DNA of 64,000 nt from Ramlibacter sp. GTDB lineage: Bacteria > Pseudomonadota > Gammaproteobacteria > Burkholderiales > Burkholderiaceae_C. Positions within the stretch are counted from its first letter, which is position 1, and every line of letters starts with the position of its first letter. The translations under genes and the position numbers were made by a program. Positions 45,050 to 51,745 of the stretch are shown one piece after another. The notes beneath the pieces are model-generated. The model ran no database searches. It saw only the letters and a program-made list of their open reading frames with translations, and was not told where the DNA came from. The DNA lies in NCBI GenBank assembly GCA_019635435.1, contig JAHBZM010000001.1:2108001-2172000 (forward strand). The letters run 5' to 3'.

Positions 45050-46549
45050 ATGTTCACCGAATTCACGGGGCGACCGACCACGCGCAGCGCAGCCGCATTG
45101 TCGGCGGTGGGCCTTCTGGGGCTGGCGACCTTGCTGGCTTTCTGCCTGGATTCGCAGGTGTCGCTCACCAGCCTGGCCATGGTGTACCTGCTGGCCGTGG
45201 TGGTGGCGGCGTATCTTCTGGACTGGGTGGCTTCGGCCGCCACGGCGGTGGCGGCTGTCACGGCACTCAATTTCCTCTTTGTTCCGCCGCGCTGGACGTT
45301 CGAAGTGGAGAGCCGGGATCATCTGATTGCGCTCTCCGCGATGTTGGTGGTGTCTCTGGTCATCAGCCATCTGGCGCGTGGGCTGCGGCGCGAGGCGGCG
45401 CTGGCCCGGCTCAACGAGCAGCGCGCGCAGCAACTCCAGTGGCTGGCAACCGAGCTGGGTGCCGCTCAAACCCCTCAGGAGGTGTGTGAGTTGGGGCGGC
45501 GGGCCTTGCTGCAGGCCTTCGCCGGGCCGGTGCTGCTGGTCGGGCTGGATCCTGATGGCTCGATGCAGACCGAACCGTCCGTTCCTTCTCTGGTGCGCCA
45601 GGGGCTGCAGCAATGCGTCAAGGAGAACGCCGTTCTGGGGCCGGGTACGGGTCGCTGGCCGGGTCTGAATGCCTGGTACCTGCCCATGGGAAATGCCGAG
45701 GAGACGCTGGGCGTGGTGCAGGTTCAGCCCGCCCGGGCTGGCGACAACGAGGGCCGCCTGCATGCCGCCGCGCTGGTCGCGCTTTTGGGCCAGGCCCTGC
45801 TGCGGCTGAGGTTGAACAGGGCGGTGCTGGCGGCCCAGGGCGAAGCGCAGCGCCAGCATTTGCTCAACACCTTTTTGGCGGCGATTTCCCATGATCTTCG
45901 CACCCCCCTGGCCGCGATCACGGGGGCGGCCACTTCCCTGCAGACTCAGGGCGAGCGCTTGTCGCATGCCAGTCGGGAACGGCTCATGGGCAGCATCGTG
46001 AGTGAGGCCACCTACCTCAATACCCTGGCAGAAAACACGCTGCACCTCACGCGCCTGACCTCGCAACAGACCATGTTGCCCCTGCAGTGGGAGTCGCTGG
46101 AGGAGCTGGTTGGCACGGCGGTGGCGCGCATTCGCCAGCGTGACCCCGATCGACGCATCAGCACAAGGGTCCAGCCCGGCCTGCCGCTGGTGCGCGCGGA
46201 ACCGGTGCTGATGGGGCGGCTGCTGGCCAATCTGCTCGACAACGCGCTTCACTACAGCGACGGTCCGGTGGAGGTGACCGCGCAGGCGGGGCCGGCGGAA
46301 CTCAGCCTCTGCGTCAAGGACAGGGGCCGCGGATTGACCGAAGAGCTCAAGGCCAGATTGTTCCTGCCCTTCAGCCGTGGCGACCACACAGGCCTGCGCG
46401 GGGCTGGGTTGGGGCTGGCGGTGTGCCATGCCATTGCCAGTGCCCATGGCGGACGCCTGAGTGCACGCAATCGCAAGGGCGGTGGCGCGGCATTCTGTCT
46501 GACGCTGACACTTGAGCCTCAACCTGATCTGTCAGAGGCCATGCCGTGA
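45050..46549 (+). CDS. kdpD: KdpD-like sensor histidine kinase, short form
   Basis: A 499-residue kinase equal to the C-terminal half of KdpD. It has four transmembrane helices of the DUF4118 domain (about 15-105, with LNFLFVPPRWTFEVESRDH), a GAF-like linker, HisKA with FLAAISHDLRTPLAAI (His281) and a HATPase domain (LLANLLDNALHYS, GAGLGLAVCHAIASAHGG). It lacks the N-terminal KdpD/USP domains of about 400 residues. No kdpFABC genes adjoin; the output appears to be kup. It overlaps kdpE by 4 nt. Confidence 0.9.
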   Translation: MFTEFTGRPTTRSAAALSAVGLLGLATLLAFCLDSQVSLTSLAMVYLLAVVVAAYLLDWVASAATAVAAVTALNFLFVPPRWTFEVESRDHLIALSAMLVVSLVISHLARGLRREAALARLNEQRAQQLQWLATELGAAQTPQEVCELGRRALLQAFAGPVLLVGLDPDGSMQTEPSVPSLVRQGLQQCVKENAVLGPGTGRWPGLNAWYLPMGNAEETLGVVQVQPARAGDNEGRLHAAALVALLGQALLRLRLNRAVLAAQGEAQRQHLLNTFLAAISHDLRTPLAAITGAATSLQTQGERLSHASRERLMGSIVSEATYLNTLAENTLHLTRLTSQQTMLPLQWESLEELVGTAVARIRQRDPDRRISTRVQPGLPLVRAEPVLMGRLLANLLDNALHYSDGPVEVTAQAGPAELSLCVKDRGRGLTEELKARLFLPFSRGDHTGLRGAGLGLAVCHAIASAHGGRLSARNRKGGGAAFCLTLTLEPQPDLSEAMP

Positions 46550-47232
46550 AGCTGCGTGTGTTGCTGGTCGAGGACGATCCGCATGTCAGGGGGTTCATGC
46601 AGGAAGCCCTGTCGGTGGAGGGGTTCGAGGTCCTGACGGCGGCCTCGCTGAGCGAGGCGCAGGCCATGTTCCGGCACGGGGGTGTCGGCCTGATCCTGCT
46701 GGACCTGGGGCTGCCTGACGGCGACGGCGAAGTGCTGTTGCGCGAGATGCGCCAGCAAGGCAACCTGCCGGTCATCGTGGTCTCGGCGCGTGACCAGGAA
46801 GCGCAGAAGATTCAACTGCTCGACGCAGGCGCTGATGATTTCCTGACCAAGCCGTTCAGCGTGGGGGAATTGCTGGCTCGCATCCGGGTGAGCCTGAGGC
46901 ACCGCGGCACCGCGCTATTGCCAGCCGTCACGCTGCACGCGCTTGATGATTTGCGCGTGGATCTGCAAAGACATGTGGTGTGCCTCAACGATGCCCCGGT
47001 TCACCTGACGCCCACCGAGTACCGGCTGCTGGCCCGCCTGGTCCGCCAGGCCGGACGCGTGGTCACGCACCGGCAACTGCTGGCTGACGTCTGGGGCGCC
47101 GAGTTCACCGAGCACACACACTACCTGCGGCTGTACATGGCCCAGCTTCGAGCCAAGCTGGAGCGCAATCCGGCCGAGCCGCGCCACCTGCTGACCGAGG
47201 CCGGCGTGGGCTACCGGCTGGCGGACACCTGA
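46546..47232 (+). CDS. kdpE: KdpE-like response regulator (OmpR/PhoB family)
   Basis: A 228-residue regulator. The receiver domain has phospho-acceptor Asp53 (LILLDLGLPDGDGE) and the switch Lys near 103 (FLTKPFSVGELLAR). The C-terminal winged helix shows VHLTPTEYRLLARLVRQAGRVVTHRQLLADVWG and YLRLYMAQLRAKLE, as in KdpE. It is translationally coupled to the sensor. Candidate binding boxes lie before its own operon and before kup. Confidence 0.93.
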   Translation: MKLRVLLVEDDPHVRGFMQEALSVEGFEVLTAASLSEAQAMFRHGGVGLILLDLGLPDGDGEVLLREMRQQGNLPVIVVSARDQEAQKIQLLDAGADDFLTKPFSVGELLARIRVSLRHRGTALLPAVTLHALDDLRVDLQRHVVCLNDAPVHLTPTEYRLLARLVRQAGRVVTHRQLLADVWGAEFTEHTHYLRLYMAQLRAKLERNPAEPRHLLTEAGVGYRLADT

Positions 47233-47249
47233 GCCGCCCGCTGCTGCCC

Positions 47250-47271
47250 GCCCTTATGCTTTCCTGACACC
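47250..47271 (+). promoter_or_regulatory. KdpE-like box upstream of kup
   Basis: GCCCTTATGCTTTCCTGACACC lies 42 bp before the kup start. It shares CCCTTATG-N2-TTCCTGAC with the box before the sensor gene, and TTATGCTTTCCTGACACCC closely follows the E. coli KdpE target. Confidence 0.65.
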
Positions 47272-47312
47272 CGGGGTGTCACATTGAAAGTCTTGCAACT
47301 TCCAGGGCATTC

Positions 47313-49211
47313 ATGAGCGACTCCCTCGTTTCCCCAGCTGACAGGCAACCCTCGGGGCGGGCACTGGGCATCCTGATGCTCGGCGCGTTGGGCGTCGTCT
47401 ATGGCGACATTGGCACCAGCCCGCTTTACACCATGAAGGAGATATTTGGCGTGGCCAAGGTCCCCCTGGACGCGGCGCATATCGTGGGGGCCGTTTCCAC
47501 CATTGTCTGGGGCCTGCTCATGGTGGTGACGCTCAAGTACGTCGTGCTGGTTCTGCGGGCCAACAACCGGGGCGAAGGCGGCGTTCTGGCACTGGCTGCC
47601 CTGGCTGCCCAGTCGGTGGGTGGCAAGAGCCAGCGACGGGCGGGATTGCTGCTGTTGGGCATGGCGGGCGCCGCGCTGTTTTACGGCGACAGCGTGATCA
47701 CCCCGGCAATCTCGGTGCTCAGTGCAGTGGAAGGCCTGGAAATTGTGACGCCGTTGCTCAAGCCCTATGTCCTGCCGGTATCAATGGCCGTGCTGATCGC
47801 GCTGTTTGCCGTGCAGCGCCGGGGGACCGCGCGGGTGGGGCGCCTGTTTGGTCCCGTCATCCTGTTGTGGTTTGCGGTGTTGGCGTTCACCGGTGGGGTG
47901 CAGGTTGCGCGGCAGCCAGGGATATTGTGGGCACTCAACCCGCTTGAGGCGCTGGCCTTCCTGCGTGGACAGGGCTGGCATGTATTTGCGGCTGTCGGTG
48001 CCATCGTCCTGGCCTTTACCGGGGCCGAGACGCTTTACGCCGACATGGGGCACTTTGGCAAGCGGCCGGTCCGGTGGGCCTGGTCGGGCTACGTGCTTCC
48101 TGCACTGGCATTGCAGTACATGGGGCAGGGCGCACTGCTCATGCGGGATGCCTCGGCGCTGGAGAACCCCTTTTACCGGATGTTTCCCCAGGAGTGGCTG
48201 CTGCCCGCGGTGGCGCTGGCGACGCTGGCCACGGTGATTGCGTCGCAGGCCGTGATCTCGGGCGCGTATTCCATGACCCGCCAGGCGGTCCAGCTTGGCC
48301 TGCTGCCCCGCATGAAGGTGATCTATACATCCGCCAGAGATGCCGGGCAGATATACATGCCCCAGGTCAACTGGGTGCTGCTGGCGGCCGTGCTGGCCGC
48401 CGTGCTGGGCTTTGGCAGTTCCAGCGCGCTGGCTTCTGCCTATGGCATTGCCGTGACACTGACCATGTTCATCACCACCGTGCTGACCTTCTTTGTGGTG
48501 CGCCATGGCTGGGGCTATCCCCTGCCACTGGCGCTGGGGGCGACGGGCGCCTTCCTGGCACTGGACGCACTGCTGGTGGCCTCTTGCGCGCTCAAGTTTC
48601 CGGAAGGGGGCTGGTTCCCCATTGCCGCTGGTATTGCCATCGTCCTGGTGATGACGACTTGGCGACGCGGGCGCGAAATTCTTCTGGACACCATTCGTCG
48701 CGATGATCCCGACCTTCAGCAATTCGTTCGTGGACTGGCAGGGAGTTTTCCGCAACGCGTGCCGCGAACCGCCGTCTATGCCGTGGCCAATCCAGACACC
48801 GTCCCCCAGGCCCTCATGCACAACCTCAAGCACAACCAGGTGCTTCACGAGCGCAACCTGATCCTGAATGTGGTGTTCCATGAGGTGCCGTGGATTCCTT
48901 TTGGCGAGAGGGTCAAGGTCACACCACTGGAGCCCGGCTTCTGGCGGGTGGAGGTGCACTATGGTTTCAAGAATATTCCGGACATCCCCCAGGCCCTCTC
49001 GCTATGTGCTGCCCAGGGCGTGGACATCAACCTGTTTGAAACGTCGTACTTCCTGAGCCGGGAAATCATCGTGCCCACCCGGGGGCCTGGCATGGCTGGC
49101 TGGCGTGAGGCGCTCTTCGCCCTGATGTCCCGCAACGCGGGCAATGCGGCGGACTTCTTCCGCTTGCCGGGCAATTGCGTGATCGAGTTGGGAACCCGGG
49201 TTCAGATCTGA
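47313..49211 (+). CDS. kup: Low-affinity potassium transporter Kup
   Basis: A 632-residue KUP/HAK/KT family K+ importer. The start region ILMLGALGVVYGDIGTSPLYTMKEIF is the family signature, followed by about 12 helices (ALFYGDSVITPAISVLSAVEG) and a cytosolic C-terminal domain ending GNCVIELGTRVQI. It lies directly downstream of the KdpDE-like pair with its own box. The final 43 bp of the gene form one arm of a direct repeat that bounds the downstream island. Confidence 0.96.
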   Translation: MSDSLVSPADRQPSGRALGILMLGALGVVYGDIGTSPLYTMKEIFGVAKVPLDAAHIVGAVSTIVWGLLMVVTLKYVVLVLRANNRGEGGVLALAALAAQSVGGKSQRRAGLLLLGMAGAALFYGDSVITPAISVLSAVEGLEIVTPLLKPYVLPVSMAVLIALFAVQRRGTARVGRLFGPVILLWFAVLAFTGGVQVARQPGILWALNPLEALAFLRGQGWHVFAAVGAIVLAFTGAETLYADMGHFGKRPVRWAWSGYVLPALALQYMGQGALLMRDASALENPFYRMFPQEWLLPAVALATLATVIASQAVISGAYSMTRQAVQLGLLPRMKVIYTSARDAGQIYMPQVNWVLLAAVLAAVLGFGSSSALASAYGIAVTLTMFITTVLTFFVVRHGWGYPLPLALGATGAFLALDALLVASCALKFPEGGWFPIAAGIAIVLVMTTWRRGREILLDTIRRDDPDLQQFVRGLAGSFPQRVPRTAVYAVANPDTVPQALMHNLKHNQVLHERNLILNVVFHEVPWIPFGERVKVTPLEPGFWRVEVHYGFKNIPDIPQALSLCAAQGVDINLFETSYFLSREIIVPTRGPGMAGWREALFALMSRNAGNAADFFRLPGNCVIELGTRVQI

Positions 49212-49213
49212 CG
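49169..49213 (+). repeat. Left direct repeat of the island (3' end of kup)
   Basis: This 45-bp stretch matches 56185-56229 at 39 of 45 positions, including 20 identical bases at its end (49194-49213, ACCCGGGTTCAGATCTGACG). It contains the last codons and stop of kup, as an attachment-site core in a gene 3' end would. Confidence 0.75.
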
Positions 49214-49270
49214 GCACTACGCAACATCTGGCGTGAGCACTGGAGGTCAACCACAGGGCAGGTCGGCATA

Positions 49271-49651
49271 TCAAGTTTCGAGCGGTGGTTTGGCGGCCTC
49301 TTTCAAGCAACGCGTCATGTCCCGCTTGCGCTTCGCATTGGCTGCGCGCCAGGCGCTTCTGGCTAGTTCCACAAATCGATCCTCGGCAATATCAGGCGCG
49401 CGGGCTGTGCCCCGGTCCTGATCGAGCCAGCCCGTCGGTTGGCGGGCGTGGTGTTCGATCTGCCTGGCCAGCTTGTCGCTGATGGGGCGGGCACTCTTGA
49501 TCTGGCTCCACATGCTGGGCGAGATTTCCAGCAGGGCGGCAAATGTCTGGTCCAGGCCCTTGGGTGCGTCGCCGGCCGCAATGCGCTCCTGCAAAAAGGT
49601 CTGGTAGAGCGCGACCACATTGGCGCGGCGGGTAACGGTGGTTGGGGGCAC
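49271..49651 (-). CDS. HTH-type (Cro/C1-like) putative transcription regulator
   Basis: A 126-residue protein. FAALLEISPSMWSQIKSARPISDKLARQIEHHA reads as a Cro-like helix-turn-helix, followed by TGWLDQDR and a basic C-terminal helix. The start is GTG at 49651; no ATG lies upstream in frame. It is transcribed away from the rest of the island and shares a 126-bp promoter region with it, so it may regulate the module. The target is unknown. Confidence 0.7.
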   Translation of the reverse strand: MPPTTVTRRANVVALYQTFLQERIAAGDAPKGLDQTFAALLEISPSMWSQIKSARPISDKLARQIEHHARQPTGWLDQDRGTARAPDIAEDRFVELARSAWRAANAKRKRDMTRCLKEAAKPPLET

Positions 49652-49695
49652 GTGTGGAAAAGCTGCAACAGCGGAAAAATTAATTGTCTCCGGTG

Positions 49696-49724
49696 TTGAC
49701 CGGATCGTAAAGACTCTTTACAGT
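49696..49724 (+). promoter_or_regulatory. Candidate sigma70 promoter of the island's rightward transcript
   Basis: TTGACC (49696-49701), a 17-bp spacer and TACAGT (49719-49724) lie 54 bp before a small ORF with a Shine-Dalgarno. It is the first promoter-like sequence between the divergent HTH gene and the tRNA array. Confidence 0.45.
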
Positions 49725-49777
49725 TCGCCCACTGCCTGAAACGGCATGACCATTTTTATCAACACAAGGAACCGATC

Positions 49778-49909
49778 GTGATCACCAAGCCCGCATTCAC
49801 AACCAGCTTGACCCATTTGGGTCGGCGTGCGTTGGTATGCGCCACGTTCATCCAGCCATGGATGAATGGCCGCGAGGATCGCCCTTTTCCGGGAATGGAA
49901 GACGTGTAG
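49778..49909 (+). CDS. Small ORF (43 residues) at the head of the island transcript
   Basis: GTG at 49778 is preceded by ACAAGGA at 8-bp spacing. The 43-residue product is basic in its first half and contains Trp28, Cys21 and a PFPGMEDV end. Twenty-six nt after the stop comes a very strong terminator. No homologue is recognised. It could be a free small protein, or a leader peptide whose translation affects read-through into the tRNA array; the latter is inference. Confidence 0.45.
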   Translation: MITKPAFTTSLTHLGRRALVCATFIQPWMNGREDRPFPGMEDV

Positions 49910-49935
49910 ACGCTTCTTCCATCAGCTCTTTCGAG

Positions 49936-49971
49936 AGGCCCGGATTCCACAAGGATCCGGGCCTTTTTTTT
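49936..49971 (+). terminator. Strong terminator or attenuator before the tRNA array
   Basis: A 10-bp perfect stem AGGCCCGGAT / ATCCGGGCCT is followed by eight T residues. It separates the small ORF from all downstream island genes. Confidence 0.88.
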
Positions 49972-50286
49972 CGCTCCTTTTGGGGGTGCTTGCAGTGATC
50001 GCGCTGCAAGTCGCTGCGTCATGGCGCGGCGAATTGATCTTTAACAAGTTGCCGCGGGGCAGCGCCGGTACTGGCCGGACGCGAGCTCCGCAGAAAGAAG
50101 TGGATGCCGGTCTCATGCCGGTCATCTGCTCCATTTCGGGTGTGCCTATGCACCACCGTCGCCGCGCTGCCCTGGAGTGGGTGCGACGGGATGTGCAGGG
50201 TGTCGCTCACCGTTGTGCAGCGAGGCTCACAGGCGGCGTCATGCCGTCTGCTCGCGCGTAGACACAGCCGAAATGGAGAAGCATTC
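49972..50286 (+). other. Non-coding, hairpin-rich stretch before the tRNA array
   Basis: No convincing gene lies here. ATTGATCTTTAACAA at 50034 resembles the motif often seen before rRNA/tRNA units. Three local hairpins are visible: GATGCCGG / CCGGTCATC around TCTCATG (50103-50127), GGTGTGC / GCACC (50140-50155), and AGGCGGC / GCCGTCT around GTCAT (50231-50249). It may hold an RNA of its own or be the processed leader of the tRNAs. Confidence 0.45.
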
Positions 50287-50364
50287 GCCCCGTTAGCCCA
50301 GTGGAATCAGAGCACTGGCCTACGAACCCAGGGGTCGCACGTTCGAATCGTGCATGGGGCACCA
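50287..50364 (+). tRNA. tRNA-Arg(ACG)-like
   Basis: A cloverleaf with encoded CCA. The acceptor stem is GCCCCGT/ATGGGGC with one G-T pair. The D arm is GCCC/GAGC with a C-A mismatch, loop AGTGGAATCA. The anticodon arm is CTGGC/CCCAG with a C-C mismatch at the loop edge, loop CTACGAA, anticodon ACG at 50322-50324. The T arm GCACG-TTCGAAT-CGTGC is perfect. The two mismatches suggest decay or a specialised tRNA. It is unlike a housekeeping tRNA-Arg. Confidence 0.72.
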
Positions 50365-50371
50365 GATCAAA

Positions 50372-50449
50372 GTCGTGTTCGTCTAGATGGCCAAGGACAC
50401 CTGAATTTCAATCAGGAGATCGCGGGTTCGACTCCCGCACACGACGCCA
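50372..50449 (+). tRNA. tRNA-Glu(TTC)
   Basis: All stems pair: acceptor GTCGTGT/ACACGAC, D arm GTCT/GGAC, anticodon arm CCTGA/TCAGG with loop ATTTCAA, and T arm GCGGG-TTCGACT-CCCGC. Anticodon TTC is at 50407-50409, the discriminator is G and CCA is encoded. It begins 7 nt after the Arg-like tRNA. It should be functional by structure. Confidence 0.85.
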
Positions 50450-50540
50450 TCAAGACCAGAGCGAGCCCTCAGTAATGAGAGCTTGCGGAAACCGGTCGCA
50501 AAGATTGGGCGGCACCGGAACCCGTCACCGGAAATTCAGA

Positions 50541-50616
50541 GGTCCGTTAGCTCAGTGGCCAGAGTGGTTCCCTGTCGAGGAACAAGTCGCGGGTTCGACT
50601 CCCGCACGGACCGCCA
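50541..50616 (+). tRNA. tRNA-Asp(GTC)
   Basis: The acceptor GGTCCGT/ACGGACC, D arm GCTC/GAGT (one G-T), anticodon arm GTTCC/GGAAC with loop CTGTCGA and T arm GCGGG-TTCGACT-CCCGC all pair. Anticodon GTC is at 50574-50576, the discriminator is G and CCA is encoded. Its T arm is identical to that of the tRNA-Glu just upstream. The 91 bp between the two hold short inverted repeats but no clear gene. Confidence 0.86.
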
Positions 50617-50661
50617 ATTCCGAGAACATCAACCAACCCGTTAACTTCCAAGGAGGACGAC

Positions 50662-50835
50662 ATGAAACGGCAACACACCGGCGAACAGCCGCAACGCCAA
50701 CCGGTCGTCGCCTTGGCGAGGAACCGAATGGCTTGGGCCAGGCTCTGGCGCGCCACGAAGCAGTGGCGCCGCCGCATGGTCGAAGCGGACGATGCCGACC
50801 TGGCACAGCGCGTTCGCCTGAGTGGCGAATGGTGA
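50662..50835 (+). CDS. Small basic Trp/Arg-rich protein (57 residues)
   Basis: ATG at 50662 follows an excellent Shine-Dalgarno (AAGGAGGACGAC). The product is rich in Arg and Trp (MAWARLWRATKQWRRRM in the middle) with an acidic patch (EADDADLAQ), and ends SGEW. It probably binds nucleic acid or membrane, but no family is recognised. It lies between tRNA-Asp and the HNH gene, 55 nt before the latter. Confidence 0.62.
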   Translation: MKRQHTGEQPQRQPVVALARNRMAWARLWRATKQWRRRMVEADDADLAQRVRLSGEW

Positions 50836-50890
50836 GAGCAATGGTCCACCGTTTGACGAAAAAAAATTTTAGCAACGAAAGGAAAGCATC

Positions 50891-51454
50891 ATGCAAGCGC
50901 ATGTCCTGCAACTCGATATCCAGGGAACCCCTCAGGCCTGGATTTCGCTGGAACAGGCCGCGCTGCATTACGCCACCGACGGCGTGGCGTGGGAAGACGG
51001 AGCAGGCCCTCTGGCCACCCTGCGTGGCGGCTGGAGCGTGGCGCGGGGTGTGCAGTCCACGCTGGCGGTGCACCCCATCATCGCCCTGCGCGGCTCGCCC
51101 CGACGCAACCTGTTTGATGTGGTGCCTGGCTTCAGCAAGTCCAAGCTGCTGCGGCGCGACCGTTTCACCTGCGCGTACTGCGCGCGGGTGTTTGCCGAGC
51201 GCGACCTGCAGTGCGAGCACATCCTGCCCGCATCGCGGGGGGGTGCGTGGTCGTGGATGAACCTGGTCACGGCCTGCGCCGCGTGCAATGGCCGCAAGGC
51301 CGACCGCACGCCCGAGGAGGCGGGCATGCCCCTGGTGTACCTGCCCTATGTGCCGACCCGCTTTGAGGATTTTCTTCTGGTGGGCCGCAACATCCGGGCC
51401 GACGTGCACCTGTGGCTGGCCTCTCGCCTGCCCAAAGGATCGCGACTGAACTGA
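50891..51454 (+). CDS. HNH endonuclease family protein
   Basis: A 187-residue protein with a C-terminal zinc-stabilised HNH domain: CAYC (94-97), catalytic EHILPASRGG (His110), Asn124 and CAACN (129-133) followed by GRKADRTPEEAGM. The N-terminal about 85 residues (LDIQGTPQAWISLEQAALHYATDGVAW) are a small non-catalytic region. AAAGGAAAG precedes the ATG. It could cut DNA or structured RNA. It lies between tRNA sequences in a module ending with RtcB. Confidence 0.87.
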   Translation: MQAHVLQLDIQGTPQAWISLEQAALHYATDGVAWEDGAGPLATLRGGWSVARGVQSTLAVHPIIALRGSPRRNLFDVVPGFSKSKLLRRDRFTCAYCARVFAERDLQCEHILPASRGGAWSWMNLVTACAACNGRKADRTPEEAGMPLVYLPYVPTRFEDFLLVGRNIRADVHLWLASRLPKGSRLN

Positions 51455-51608
51455 GGCTGTCCACAGTCAGAGTTCAGCCCACACATCTTCCGCAGAAGGC
51501 GAACGCTCACAGGAGCGGGGTTGGGGCAAAGGCCCGCCCCGCCGGTGTCATTGCCCGGGCCTGGCCCGTGGGCGGGTGACATGCCGCACCGCCGGAAACG
51601 GTTGATAC

Positions 51609-51667
51609 GGGTGATGTGGGGATACCTCCTCGACGAGCCGGGTTCGACTCCCGGATCACCCACCCCA
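51609..51667 (+). ncRNA. tRNA-like RNA lacking a D arm
   Basis: A perfect 7-bp acceptor stem GGGTGAT/ATCACCC (51609-51615 with 51655-51661) and a perfect T arm CCGGG-TTCGACT-CCCGG enclose only 22 nt. These can form one 5-bp hairpin (GGGGA/TCCTC, loop TACC) and leave no D arm and no seven-base anticodon loop. The 3' end is ACCCCA rather than ACCA. It cannot be an ordinary tRNA. It may be a decayed gene or a tRNA-mimic. Confidence 0.6.
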
Positions 51668-51745
51668 TTGGATAGCTCAGTCGGGTAGAGCAGTCTTTGC
51701 ATAAAAGACCGGTCACGGGTTCGACTCCCGTTCCAAAGCAAACCA
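51666..51745 (+). tRNA. tRNA-like with CAT anticodon and missing U33
   Basis: D arm GCTC/GAGC, anticodon stem GTCTT/AAGAC and T arm ACGGG-TTCGACT-CCCGT are perfect. The seven-base loop TGCATAA puts CAT at 51700-51702 but has G instead of the universal U at position 33. The acceptor CATTGGA/TCCAAAG has one A-A mismatch, and CCA is reached only after an extra CAA. It is close to Met/Ile2 tRNAs in anticodon but probably not a normal translating tRNA. Confidence 0.6.

Noticed and set aside
49640..49665. A sigma54 promoter (GG...GC) before the island, as expected for RtcR-controlled rtc operons
   Set aside because: GGCAC and TGCA are present, but the spacing between GG and GC is about 16 bp rather than 10, and no rtcR gene is nearby.
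49866..50261. A 131-codon plus-strand frame across the terminator and hairpin region
   Set aside because: It runs through a strong terminator, has no Shine-Dalgarno and reads as an arbitrary composition; the region looks non-coding.
50450..50540. A sixth tRNA between tRNA-Glu and tRNA-Asp
   Set aside because: A D-arm-like CCCTCAGTAATGAGAGC and a stem CTTGCG/CGCAAAG are visible, but no acceptor stem or T loop can be formed.
50301..51260. A 319-codon frame across the tRNA genes and into the HNH gene
   Set aside because: It overlaps three tRNAs with perfect stems and reads the HNH gene out of frame.
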